A stretch of 64,000 nucleotides of DNA, taken from Amorphophallus konjac (Eukaryota; Streptophyta; Magnoliopsida; Alismatales; Araceae). The notes beneath the pieces are model-generated. The model saw only the letters and a list, made by a program, of their open reading frames with translations. It did no database searches and had not been told where the DNA came from. Where the stretch lies: positions 170,606,334 through 170,670,333 of the forward strand of contig CM040120.1 in the NCBI GenBank assembly GCA_022559845.1. The letters run 5' to 3'. Shown piece by piece: positions 23,819 through 36,114 of this stretch; within the stretch, counting starts at the first letter, position 1; the number at the start of each line of letters is the position of its first letter. Position numbers and translations under genes: made by a program.

Positions 23819-24199
23819 ATTTGGTATCAGAGCGAGTTTGAGTCTAGGGTGTCTACAACAAAAATAAAAAAACTGTCATTCAAGTCTACGTGTCTAAGTC
23901 GATCTTAGGAGTTGCATTTGCATCCCTTTACTTGATATATCAAAAGGTGTTGTCCGAACGTTAGGCTACGCCTACCGGGAAGGCCGCACACTTGCGTGAG
24001 TGATCTTCGGATCGAGTATCTCCGCCACGTATCGAGTCTTAGTTGTGTCTAGGTTGTAGTCGAGTCACATTCCAACTTGCATCGCATTTTAAGTCGTGTC
24101 TAGGTGCTTGCATTAGTTTGCATAAAATTTGCCTATAAGACAAAAAAAATGCCCTTGCACATCTATTCCTAGGGATCCATTCCCACATTTTTGGTGACT

Positions 24200-25432
24200 A
24201 TGGCCAACCCATGTCGACCCGTCCAAGGCGATAGGTCCGTGTCCGAGTACATTCGGGCATATCATACGTATTGGTTGGAATATGGCTTGGGAGAGGAGAG
24301 CACCACAGCCGCATTTCAGTTCCAGAGAGGTTTGCGGATTTACTTTCAAATCCAATGTCTTGCCTGCGATGCATTCTCTCTAGCGCAGTCCTATAAGGTC
24401 GCTCTTGAGGTCGAGCCATTTGAGTCTCCATTTAATGACGACCTACAACGAGCCGATGTTGCCCTGGCTGCCCTTCGGTAAACATCTAACTCCCAACTGA
24501 GTCTCGAGCCGATCGGACTGCCTACCCCATTGCCTTCAGCACCCGTGAGTGCTCCGTTACCACCCTTACCTTCCGACCCTCATCCGAGCCATCATATTGG
24601 GAGCCACCAAAACCCGAGCCACCCGTGTTTCTTACGGGAACACTATACATAGTCGAGCCGCTTCTTCATTGGCTCAAAGATGGCTTGGTCCCACCTCCCT
24701 TCCCATCTATGGACCCCACACTACCCAAGAAACTCATTTCACACCGCCTTCCGGTCTAGTCACTATGTGGACACATTGGATGACCTTCTTAAAGGGTTAG
24801 ACCGGCAGTTGATATTTACACATTTATTGGCCCGAGGCTTCGACCAACCCACTAGTCGTAGCTTCACCCATCCGGCTATAGGGTCCATTACCTCCGTATG
24901 TACCGTGGGTTGTGTTACCACGGAGGTTCTTCTACTTCTCCCGCTACCGGACGAGCCCGACTTCATTACTTTTCTTCCGAGAGAGGAGTCATATCTCTTA
25001 TACACGGTCCCATTTACCACGAGGGATGGAGGTGACCATCACCTTCATGAATTTCAAACATGGGACTATGTAACGGAGGGACCGAGGGGTCACATATTCT
25101 TTGACCCATTTGACCCCTACTCTAGTGGGCCCCGTGACCCATCACTTCCTTCATACCTTATCGGGGAAGTCCACTTTCACACCCCTTTCCCACAGGTCGG
25201 GCCATCTATACCCACCAAACCCATCCTCGATACACCCACACCCGGCTCTTCCACATCCGGGTCTTCTAGCCCTCTCAAGTTCCCCAAATCCAAAGGGCCA
25301 TCCATACATGACTGGGTCATACTTGGACGTTTGGATGTTCCCCATGCCACCCATCTCCGGGTACATAACATGCATGCATGGCACACATTCGGGTGTCCTG
25401 GTCCGCCGTCACCCATGTACGGGTCGGACTAA
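24200..25432 (+). pseudogene. Gag-like gene of copy B, broken
   Basis: It starts MANPCRPVQGDRSVSEYIRA, nearly the same as copy A, and ends ..PPSPMYGSD. A TAA near 24479 and frame changes between about 24560 and 24720 break it, although the sequence aligns with the intact 395-aa frame of copy A throughout. The capsid-like part (24200-24450) is the best-preserved stretch. Confidence 0.8.
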
Positions 25433-25910
25433 CCATAGATTTCTCTAGAGTCATGCATGAGTTAGTGTGTTTTCTTTGTGTGGTTTGTGTGTGATGTGTT
25501 TTGAGTCGATTGTTTGTGTGATTTGCATATGTGTGTTAGTGCATGGTGAGTCTGCATGTGTCTTGTGTAAGCTCGTTGTCGATCTCTTATGAGTAAGAGG
25601 CGAGTGGACTCACTCGAGGAGTTTGGGAACGGTTCTACCTCTATACCCGGATCAGTCACCTACAGGGACCCAGCGGTGATTCCTAGTGAGTCTTCGAGCC
25701 GCCTCCTCCCATTTTGAGAGTGCCCCACCCGGAGTGTCCACCTTTAGCCCATAGCAGTTCGTGCATATCGAGTATATATGGAATGAGCAGGTGACGATCA
25801 CTTGGAGTGGAGCATACCTACGCTACTTGGCACGGTAACGGATCCGCCGGAGTACTCGAGCATCCATACCCCTACTCGACGGGGTCGAGTTCCTCCCACC
25901 CGGGGAGAGT

Positions 25911-27978
25911 TGATGGGAATCGACGCCGAGCATGTACCTTTTCTTTTTGCATTTATGTTCTTTTAGTTCGTGTTCATATCCTTGGGAAAGTATGTACGCA
26001 AATGTAAGGCTTTATAAGTCAATGAGTCATTCCCATGGATTGTGTGGATTTTTGTGCAATTGTGTAGTAGGTTCCGCTAGGGGGCCCTCAGCCCATTTCT
26101 ATTGGTTCATGTCACCTTGTGGGGCTGGTCAACCATCTTAGGTGGACATCTAGAAGGTTGGACTAGTCATATGGACACATGGGAGACAAGTGGCTCATTT
26201 TTTCCATGGTAGGCTACCTACCATGTCAACATGCTTCATCTAGTCAATAGGCCGCCCCCCCCCCCCTTTATTTTTTTTATGTAATTTTTTTGTGTGTTGG
26301 TAGCATGCAATCCAGACCATCCATCTCCCATCCCTAGATCCAAGGGTGGAGGTTGGATTTGATTGGAAGCATATAAAAGGTTGTATTTTCATGTGGAAAT
26401 TAATGAAAAGTTAGAAAATTGTTGAAAGGTCAAAGAGCTTCTTGCACCCCTACCTCTCCCCTCTAGTGTTCATCTCCTCCAACCCCCAATTCTAGAGTGG
26501 TTCTATCTTCAATCCCCTCCCCTCTACCTCCGGTGATCATCTGTGTCGCCGCCGTCGCCGTTCGTGCCGCCTTCGAGCCGCCGCGGAGCCATCTTCAAGG
26601 TTCTGTCCTACTGGATAGAGGTGTCTTCCACGAATTCCTGCTCTCCACCACGTAAATATCGCAAGCTGCAATTTTGAGGGTGTGTTCTTACCTTGAATCC
26701 CCACCTCCACCTAAATTTTCACGTCCAAACTCCTTCATTTAGTAATTTTTCATTTTCGTTCATCTTTCACTCCCAGATCTGTCTTGTCTCTATCTACAGT
26801 GACAGCAGTTCTGAGTTTCCCATCTCCGACCACTTTTTGATTTTTCCAAACCCTCCCAATTTTACTGAGAGTTCTGTCCATCAACCCCTCCCTCCATGAA
26901 TTTTCTTAAATTTTGATCCGCCTCTATCCATTTTTCAAAATTCGTATTCTATCTCTGCTACAATGTTTTCAGCCAAGTTCCAGATCCGACCACCTTCCAG
27001 TTCACAAATCAGAACAAATCACAGCTACCACCAAACCTTTCATAAAAACTATTTCCATTTTCCTAGCTTGATTTCCTACAACTTCGCTGAAGACAACCAC
27101 TTCAGATTCGGATGTTCACATAACGGTCAAAGGCAGTTCTCAGACAAGTTCTCTACAGATCTGAGAATCCGGTCACTGTACAACAGCAACTCAAACATTC
27201 ATTAAGGCTAAGATCCGTGCAGATCCAGATCAGATCTCTAGGCCTAGATTGAAGGATTTGAAGTTAGCTTTCCAAAGGCGCCAGTTTCGTGTCGATCCGA
27301 CATCGAGGCTGATCGTCGGGTCCGTTCTCACCGGGACGCGCGCTGAAACCCAGAAGCTACAGATCCGTGGCCGGTTGTTCCGACTGGTGCTGATCGGAGC
27401 CGCCCGGCCTCCGGCCGGTGAACCAGCGCGCCTCCACTCCAGGGAGCGCCCTTCCAGGCATCCTCCACTACAGCGGTGCCATCGGGTCCCACACGGCCCC
27501 TCCGGACAGCACGTGGGCCCCACCGTCACTAGTTCGGGAGTTGCCGAATCAACGCGAGAAGCCGCCTCCCGGATCCCATTGTGTAGCCCTTTACCTCCCT
27601 GCGTGGAGTGGGCAGCGACGTGTATTGCTATAATATTGTGTACTATTGTTTCGGGAGTACGAGTTTCAGCCGGGTCCGTCTTCCACACGCCGAGCGCGTG
27701 GAGGTATCGTTCTCGCTCCCTACACTTGGCATTTGCTTATTTTCATATATACTTATTTATGCCACTGCTAGAGAGCATGTTCTAGGATCGTAGCTTGCTT
27801 TATATTTATATCACCGCTGCTGCGAGAGAGAGCGAAGTCATCCCATGACCCGATCCGGGCCCGAAACTGTGAATTGACCACCCTAGCTCTTGCCGGTTTC
27901 TCAACCGTGCACGTCCGACGCTTCCCTCGTTAAGGGGCAGTCACGAGCTTGTCGTGTCCGTGGTTTCGTCCCACATCA
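25911..27978 (+). repeat. 3' LTR of gag-only copy B
   Basis: 2068 bp, partner of 21730-23818, with a TATAAAAGG box at 26372-26380. Confidence 0.93.
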
Positions 27979-30900
27979 CCGGGTCATGTGGTTCAGGATT
28001 GCCCGCTGAGGCTGAAGCAATTGCAAGCTCCTCAGTTCTCTCAGCCTCAGCAGCCGCAATTCAGACCTCCTCCTGTACCTCAAACTCAACAACAGTTCTA
28101 TTCACAAGCGTCGGCGTCTTCTCAGCAATCTTCAGCTGGATCGAAGAAGCAGAAAGGCAAAGTTTCTCATATGACTAGAGCTGAAGCTGTTGCGTCCCAT
28201 CTGGTGGAAGGTCCGATTATGCTTTATGGTCATTCAGCTCGCGTCTTATTTGATTCTGGTGCTTCTCACTCTTTTGTTTCTGAGGCTTTCTTGGCATGTA
28301 TTGAGGAGCCGACATCAGAGATGTCTTGTGAGATGTTTGTTGAATTGCCTTCTGGAGATTTCATGATTACACCTTTGTGTTTGGGAGAGTCTCCTGTGAT
28401 GATTGATAATCGCCAGTTGCCGGCAAGATTGTATGCGTTGCAGTTGGCAGATTATGATGTTATTCTGGGAATGGATTGGTTGGAGCAGTATGGAGCTGTG
28501 GTTGACTGCAGATCGAAGAAAGTCTATTTTCAGCCCCAAGGAAAATCAACCTTTTATTTCCAAGGTATTCGATCCCGTTATTCTCGTATGATTATTTCTG
28601 CTATTCGAGCCTATAGGTTGCTTAGTGCAGGTTGCCAGGGATTCTTAGCTTCTGTGGTTGCTGTTGAGAAACCACGACAGGATGTCAATGATATTCTTGT
28701 TGTCTGTGAGTTCCCTGATGTGTTTCCTGACGAGTTGCCAGGCTTGCCTCCAGAGCGAGAGATTGAAATGGTGATTGAACTGATTCCTGGTATCGGCCCG
28801 TTAGCAAAGGCACCGTACTGTATGGCTCCAGCTGAACTTAAAGTACTGCGAGCACAGCTACTTGAATTGCTGGAAAAAGGCTATATTCGCCCCGATTTTT
28901 CCCCGTGGAGTGCTCCAGTGTTGTTTGTGAAAAAGAAAGATGGAAGCCTGAGACTTTGTATTGATTACAGGCAGCTGAATCAGGTGACTATCAAGAATAA
29001 ATATCCGCTTCCCAGGATTGATGATTTGTTTGACCAGTTACAATCTGCTACTGTCTTTTCACGAATTGACCTCCGGTCTGGCTACTTTCAATTGCGCATC
29101 CGGGAATCTGATGTGGAGAAGACAGCTTTCAGCACTCGATATGGTCACTTTGAATTTCTGGTAATGCCGTTTGGATTGACTAATGCCCCAGCAGCTTTCA
29201 TGGACCTAATGCAGCGTATTTTTCGTCCATTTCTTGATCAGTTCGTGGTGATCTTTGTTGATGATATTCTGATCTATTCTGCCTCTGATGAAGATCATGT
29301 ACAGTATTTGAGGATCATTCTGCAGACTCTGAGAGATCACGAGCTCTATGCGAAGTTCAGTAAGTGTGAATTCTGGCTTTGAGAAATTCATTTTCTTGGC
29401 CATGTGATTTTTGGTGATGGAGTGGCAGTGGACCCTGCAAAGATTGAAGCTGTTTTGAGTTGGCAGAGACCGAGAACGATCACTGAGATTAGAAGCTTTT
29501 TAGGTTTGGCTGGGTATTATCGCAGGTTCATCCAGGATTTTATGAAGATTGCAGCACCGATGACTAGACTGACTCGTAAAGATGTACCTTTTGTCTGGTC
29601 GGATCAGTGTGAGGAGAGCTTTGTTGAATTGAAAAGGCTCTTGACTTCTTCTCCAGTGTTGACTTTGCCTTCCGACTCGGGTGGATTTCTTGTTTGCACA
29701 GATGCTTCTCGAGTGGGTTTAGGTGCAGTGCTGATGCAACATGGTAAGATTATTGCATATGCATCTCAGCAATTGAAACATCATGAAGGAAATTATCCCA
29801 CGCATGATCTGGAGCTAGCTGCAGTTATTTTTGCCTTGAAGATCTGGAGACATTATCTGTATGGTGAGAAATTTCATATTCTTACTGATCATCAGAGTTT
29901 ACAGTATATTTTCTCCCAGAAAGATCTGAATCTCAGGCAGCGTCGATGGATGGAATTCATGAAAGATTATGACATTACACTCTCCTATCAGCTGGATAAA
30001 ATGAATGTTGTGGCTAATGCTCTGAGCAGGAAGGTGCAAGTCAATCATATGTTGCTTCATGAATGGAAATTGTGGGAATAGCTTCCGAGCGAGGCATTCA
30101 GTGTGGAGATTCCTGCCGATCCGAGGATGGCAGTTTGTGCTAGCTTGGTTTTGGGTTCAGCTTTGTATCGGCAGATTAGAGAAGCTCAGCAAGCTGATTC
30201 TGAATTGGTCCGTGTTATATCAAAATATGATGTGGAATTTGATGACGAGCTGGTCGTCAGTTTCCAGGGCAGATGGTATGTCCCCGCTGATGATGAATTG
30301 AGGCATGAGATTCTGAGTGAAGCCCATGGTTCCCGTTTTGCTATTCACCCAGGTGTCACCAAGATGTATCAGAATTTGAAAAGGCAATTCTGGTGGCCAG
30401 GCATGAAGAAAGACGTGGCTATATTTGTTTCTAAGTGCTTGACTTGTCAGCAGGTTAAAGCCGAACATCAAAAGCCAGGTGGATTACTTCAGCCTTTAGA
30501 TATTCCAATGTGGAAATGGGACCACGTTACTACAAACTTTGTGGTGGGTTTGCCTCGGACTTCTCAGGGTTTTAATGGTATCTAGTTGCTTGTCGACAGA
30601 TTGACTAAAACTACCTGATTGTTGCCGATTAAAGTTGCTTGGAGTGTGCAGAGGTTGGCCGAGCTTTATGTTCAGAAGATAGTGCCACTGCATGGAATTC
30701 CAATTTCACTTGTGTCAGATCGTGATCCACGTTTAACCTCCGGCTTCTGGCGTAGTTTCCAGAAAGCTTTGGGCACTGAGTTGGCCTTCAGTTCAACGTA
30801 TCACCCACAGTCAGATGGACAGTCAGAGAGGACTATTCAGACTCTGGAAGACATGCTGAGATCGTGTTGCCTTGACTGGCAGGGTTCGTGGAGTCAACAT

Positions 30901-31575
30901 TTGCCACTTGTTGAATTTGCTTATAATAACAGTTTTCACTCCAGTATTGGCATGGCTCCTTATGAAGCGTTGTATGGTCATCCTTGTCGTACTTCCTTGA
31001 ACTGGTTTGATGTTGGGGACCGATTGTTGATAGGACCTGACATGGTACAGCAGTGTTCTGATGTGGTTCGTCTGATCAGGCAGAGATTGTTGACAGCCCA
31101 GAGTCGACAGAAAAGCTATGCAGATTAGCGCAGACGTCCACTACAGTTTGAGCCAGGAGATATGGTGTTTGTTAAAGTATCTCCGATGAAGGGTGTTTCC
31201 AGGTTTGGGAAGTGTGGAAAGCTTAGTCCGCGATATGTTGGCCCGTTTCCTATCGTTGAAGCTGTGGGTCCGGTAGCTTATCATTTGCAACTACCAGCGG
31301 CTATGCAAGCTATTCATGATGTGTTCCACGTCTCTCAGTTGAGGAAATATGTGCCAGATGCTTCTCATGTTCTCGATGATTCAGTTTGGCCCGAGGTGAC
31401 TGCTGATTTGTCTACGCCAGAGTTTCCTATCAGAATTGAAGACCGTCGTGAGCAGCGGTTGAGAAATAAGGTTATCCCTCTGGTAAGAGTTACTTGGCAG
31501 CGTCACACTGGTAATGAGTCCACTTGGGAACGTGAAGATGAGATGCGCCAGCTTTTTCCTTTCTTATTCCAGTGA
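27979..31575 (+). pseudogene. Tekay pol: protease, RT, RNase H, integrase, chromodomain-like tail
   Basis: The frame runs from the second half of the gag zinc knuckle through a protease (active site DSGASHSF near 28252 and [10 protein letters not shown] near 28455), reverse transcriptase ([34 protein letters not shown] near 29256), RNase H ([13 protein letters not shown] near 29695; [12 protein letters not shown] near 29878), and integrase (HPGVTKMYQNL, CLTCQQVKAEH, VSDRDPRLTS, HPQSDGQSERTIQTLEDMLR). A C-terminal IRIEDRREQRLRNKVIPL and TWERE block is the Tekay chromodomain-like tail. All pieces are in one frame, with stops at 29380, 30079, 30583, 30616 and 31126 and no frameshift. It cannot be active as it stands. 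Confidence 0.94.
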
Positions 31576-31641
31576 GGTATAAGTCTTTTCTCAGTTTCCC
31601 CCTTTTCCGTTGTTGTAAATTTCGAGGGCGAAATTTCTTTT

Positions 31642-31653
31642 AGGAGGGAGGGA
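31642..31653 (+). promoter_or_regulatory. Polypurine tract, Tekay
   Basis: AGGAGGGAGGGA lies just before the 3' LTR (31655), where plus-strand synthesis is primed. Confidence 0.85.
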
Positions 31654-31654
31654 C

Positions 31655-34034
31655 TGTAAGGCCCGTGCCTTAGTGGATCCTTAGTGGTTTGGATCTAATA
31701 TTTGTTCTGGAATTTCTGACTATTTTCTTGTATTTTTAGGAATTTTCCTGGTATTTTTTCAGATTTATTTGGAGTTAATTGAGGGTTATTAGAAATTAAT
31801 AAGATTTTAATATATATAATGATTATATTATATATATATTTATTTATTTATTTTATTTTCTTTTAATCCCACACCCTCACACCCTCTCTCCCTCCCCCGT
31901 CGATCTCTTTCTCTCACGCTCTCTCTCTCTCTTCGTTCGATTGCCCTCTCCCCTCTCCTAGGGAAAGCAGGCGAGACGACGTCGGATTGAAGCGTGGTTG
32001 GTGCCGGTGGATTCCTTGTGTCGAGAGGAACGCGTGGGTACCCATTTCGGCGCGGTTCGGTGATCGTGGGAGCGGGACGGTGTGTGAAGGCTCCGTGAAC
32101 CCTCCTTCGTGCATGCGGCGTTTCCGGCCGTTTCGGCTTGCAAGAGGTAGGGGGATGGACTCCTGAACTTGCAAGGATCAATTCCTGTAGCTAGTTCGTT
32201 TGATTAGAACCCCGTAGCGTGCATAATGTTCATTTTTCTATTTGTGGGGTTTTAGTCTAAATTTTTGTGATTAATGCATTATGGGCTTTGCATGTGATGT
32301 TTTTAGCTGTTATACTGTTGTTTGGGATGTATGGTTTGACAGGAAACAGGTTTTATGTCGTTACCCGACGATTTCCATCATCCGGGAGGGAACCGGTTTT
32401 CAAACCGAACCCGCCCGCGTCCCAGGTGGTGTGAAGGTCCTTCCAGGAACCGTCACACGCCTGACGGTCCTTTGAGGACGCGTTACTTCTATATAACGGC
32501 CCGTTGACGGGGCGTTATTTTGAGAGTAACGGTGGGGCTCCCATCCGTTACTCGCCCGTTGAATCGCGTTGACCGGGTGAGGCGGTGAGCCTGACGGCCA
32601 GTCGGCCGGTCGTCAGGTCAACCCGACGCGCCTGGGCGAGCGCGTTATATCGCCTGCTAATGGTTTTTAGAACGCTATGCGTGGGTTTTAGCCTCGGGTG
32701 GATGTAACGGCGAGGGTCCAACGCGTTACAGTTGATGTAACGCGTTGTGCCCCTACCGTTACATTCTGTTTTCGTTCGTTTGGGCTGGAACTTCGGTGGA
32801 TGTAACGGGTAGGGGCGGACGCGTCATTCTTGATATAACGCGCCAGTCCCCGACCGTTACTCACCTGTAGCGCAGGGGCAGCAGATCGCCACATGCCTGT
32901 TGGTTTAAAATGGGTGCCGGCCTATTCGTTAAGCGTTCCATTACGTATATATGCCATGTTTAGGTTATTCTATTATACAATGGCATGTTTTTAATCCCAA
33001 TAGAGTAGCTTTCCTTTCCTTGCATTGGTGCCACTGTTGTTGCCCTAGGTCTGTTGAGTACCGACCCACTTGGGGATAGCGGAGGGGTGTTTCCCGCACA
33101 CGGTTTGTAAGATAGTTCGTGGGCTCCCGGCCAACGGTAGCATCCTACCGAGGGAGAAAACTAGCTAGAGGGCCTGGCTCAGGCAAGAGTCAGTGTGTGT
33201 ACACGTGGTCAGAGACTGTGGACTGACACTGACGAGTGTCACTCTGACTGGTCACTTGGTTTGGTACTGTTTACGCGCTTAGCTTGTCGTTTTACCAACT
33301 GTGAGTGCTTGGGACGCAGTGTAAGTCGTCAGTGGACGCATCTGGTTTCTGCTCCCAGCGGTTGTCCTTCCTTGTTGCTTGGATTATTTACGACTTATTC
33401 TATTTGGTAGATTTAGTTTCAGTCTCTTGCATTTCATTATTATTGGCATGTGTTAGCTGTTATGCCTGCTTAGATAGAATTTACAGCTTTCTTGTGATTA
33501 GTTATTCATGCCAATGCCTGTTATTTTATTTAAATGCATGCCCTATTGCCTTTATCTTCGCATGCATGCTTGCTTAGTGCGAGGTAGGGATCCGCATGAC
33601 CCCTACTGAGTCTGGCTGTGACTCACCCTTCTCCTTTCAGGTGAGCCGCGCCCGCCATCTCCCGGTGTTTTGTGGGGTTGCTCGGAGACCGTGCTTAGTT
33701 GCCAACAGTTGACGGGTCACCTTTGTGAGGCTCTGTTGTACTTTTGCCGGGGTATGCCCCGCGTAGTTGTACTTTTTGGACTAGTACTCTTGTGCTTCTG
33801 GAGTAGTTATATAAATATCACTCTGGTTATTTTTGAATTGCTTCCGCACTTGTGTTAATTTTATTGCCTAATTGTAATATGCGCGTTCCAAATTGTAATT
33901 CGTTATGCATCCCCTCGACAAACTTCACTAACCCTTCAGGAGCCTCATCAGCCTCTTGGGTGGCTTCCCCAGTTCTTGGTATCGGTGCATCGATGTTATC
34001 GGTATATCGGTATCCTGAACTCTGGGTCATCACA
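31655..34034 (+). repeat. 3' LTR of Tekay element
   Basis: 2380 bp. It matches 14990-17359 along its whole length with scattered substitutions and a few short indels, so the insertion is not very recent. Confidence 0.93.
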
Positions 34035-35199
34035 GATTGAACCTTATTATAACTACTCAGAATTTACATATAGGTTGAACAAGGTCTCATTACTGATCAA
34101 AGAATACAACAGATAAGTTATGGCCCCTCGACGGTTGCACGTGCCTATCCAGGATATATTGTGAATGGATACAGATTTCATACGAGGGATTATGGATGAA
34201 GTAAGTCTATGATGAATAGCAGCGTATCTGTTAAGGGAAGTTTATACAATGAAGTGGAATTGGACTACTACGGTCTTCTTGACGAAGTCTTAGAACTTCA
34301 GTATTTGGGACGAGACAATCACATATACATATTTAAGTGTCATTGGTTTGAACCTAATTCTGTCCGACATGACACAACTTATGAGATTGTCGATGTCAAA
34401 CATAGGTCTAAACTTAATACCTATGAACCGTTCATTTTAGCCGCACAAGCCCAGCAAGTGTATTATTCAAGCTATCCATCATCCATGAATAAAGATTGGT
34501 GGGCAGTTTGCAGGGTTAAATCAAAACTCTTTCCCACTTATGAGTTAAATATAAGTGAAAACCCCTCAGAAGTTGCCAGTGCTGAATATTTTCAATCAGA
34601 CAAAGTTGGCGTTGTCGGTCGCATGTATATTAATCTAGACGAATCTGATGAGCCACTGTCATTAAGTAACAGAGATGAAGTGGAAGAAGTCATTCCGAAG
34701 GAGCTAAATGTTGATGTTAGAGGGGAGGAGGAATCGGATGAAGAGGAAGAGTTCGAATCTGATGAGGCTACTATGGATGACGAAGATGAAGATGAGTTAG
34801 ATATATCATCAGCATCATCGAGGGAGGCACATTTTGATAATTCTGTAAGATAACTGTTCATTTTTGCATAATTTTTAATAACATTGGTCTAGCCTTATCT
34901 AATCGAGTATTAAAATGTATTAATTATTTTGTTAGTAATAAAGAAATGGTCCGAGGAGGTCGTATTGGGAGTGGGAGGAGACAGGGCAGTGACAAGGGCT
35001 CTACTCCCTCCTCTTTGGCGTCTTCTTCGGGTACAGGTATATCTATTAAAATAGTTAGCTATATAAATGTTATAATCATTTACTAGCTTAAAAGAATGTC
35101 CTTATAGGTCCAAGTGTCGACTCACGACCACTTGTACATGCGCCATCCCCACCAGCTCCCGCTACAGGTATGTATGTTTTAATTTTCTGTAAAATATTC

Positions 35200-35693
35200 T
35201 ACTTCTCCCGCTACCGGACGAGCCCGAATTCATACCCTTTTGTCCGAGGGAGGAATCATACTTCTTGCCTACGATCCCCGTCCCACCCGTCACAATTCAA
35301 GAAGGTGACTATCCACACCTTCAAAACTTCTACACGTGGGACCGTGACTTGTGGGAACCCACCATAAGGGGCCATACCTTCTTTGATCCCTTTGACCCAT
35401 TCTCTAGTGGATCCTTAGACCATTCATATTCACTTCACTTCCTCGAGGGAGTCCGCTACCACACCCCTTCCCCATGGGCCGGGTCATCTACGCCCACCAA
35501 GCCCGTACACCTACAAGATACACCATCATCTAGGGGAAATACTCTTGGCCCTCCCACATCCACATCCCATATGCATGCATGGCCGACCTTAGGAGGTCTA
35601 GGATTTCCGTATGATGTCAACCAACGTCAGATGCATGCATGGCATACATTCGGGTGTCCTGGTCCGCCGTCACCCATGTACGGGTCGAACTAA
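35200..35693 (+). pseudogene. Gag-like gene of copy C, C-terminal fragment
   Basis: The frame resumes the C-terminal half of the 395-aa family protein, with IPVPPVTIQEGDYPHLQ and the family's PPSPMYGS ending (last residue Asn instead of Asp). The middle, about 35500-35620, differs from copies A and B. Confidence 0.75.
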
Positions 35694-36114
35694 CATTAGG
35701 TGTGTCTAGGATCATAGATGAGTCGGTGTGCTTTTTCTTTGTGTGGTATGTCTATCTGCATGTGTCTTGTGCAAGCACGTTGTCATTCTCTTATGAGTAA
35801 GAGGCGATTGGACTCACTCGATGAGTATGGGATCGGTTCTACATCTATACCTGGAACAGTCACCTACAGGGACTCAGCGGTGATTCCTAGTGAGTCTTCG
35901 AGCTGCTTCCTTCCCTTTTGAGAGTGCCCCACCCGGAGTGTCCACCTTTAGCCCACAGCAGTTCGTGCATATCGAGTATATATGGAATGAGCAGGTGACG
36001 GTCACTTGGAGTGGAGCATACCCGCGTTACTCGGCACGGTGACGGATCCGCCGGAGTACTCGAGCATCCATACCCCTACTCGACGGGGTCGAGTTCCTCC
36101 CACCCGGGGAGAAT

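Larger units (their letters stand above)
21730..27978 (+). mobile_element. Gag-only LTR retrotransposon, copy B
   Basis: LTRs at 21730-23818 and 25911-27978, with ends TGATGGG..CATCA, are flanked by a CCGGG target duplication (21725-21729 and 27979-27983). The primer site TGGTATCAGAGC is at 23822-23833 and the polypurine tract at 25898-25910. The internal region of about 2.1 kb holds only the gag-like gene. The two LTRs are very similar, with few differences and one short indel near 23390, which suggests a young insertion. It splits the zinc knuckle of the Tekay gag. Confidence 0.94.
14990..34034 (+). mobile_element. Tekay-type Ty3/gypsy chromovirus
   Basis: Two LTRs (14990-17359 and 31655-34034) with TGTAAGG..CATCACA or CGTCACA ends are flanked by a GATTG target duplication (14985-14989 and 34035-34039). 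The order is LTR, tRNA-iMet primer site, gag, protease, reverse transcriptase, RNase H, integrase with C-terminal chromodomain-like tail, polypurine tract, LTR. The C-terminal tail and the gag-pol layout fit the Tekay/Del chromovirus lineage. Once two later insertions are removed, gag and pol are a single frame broken only by in-frame stops. It sits in an intron of the CACTA transposase gene. Confidence 0.93.
12101..34853 (+). pseudogene. CACTA transposase, TNPD/Transposase_21 type, interrupted by Tekay element
   Basis: The 5' part (12101-14950) starts MLTYRSWIYRRIVD and contains the transposase-associated N-terminal domain ending in IRCPCSNCRN. The tnp2/Transposase_21 domain follows (LNLKSEFHISETCFDHLLLL near 12582, then a Cys-rich SCSICHH block and CIDGFNPFGG near 13072). 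After this come DAMHTEKNFFDN near 13748 and a DUF4218-like region (14210-14560). The 3' part (34074-34853) carries ISYGPS, NGYRFHTRDYG, a DUF4216-like domain and an acidic tail. It would cut and rejoin element ends as a DDE-type enzyme. Stops at about 12271, 14874 and 34197, frameshifts near 12510 and 14190, and a decayed stretch at 13240-13750 show it is dead. The Tekay insertion lies in an intron. Confidence 0.88.
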
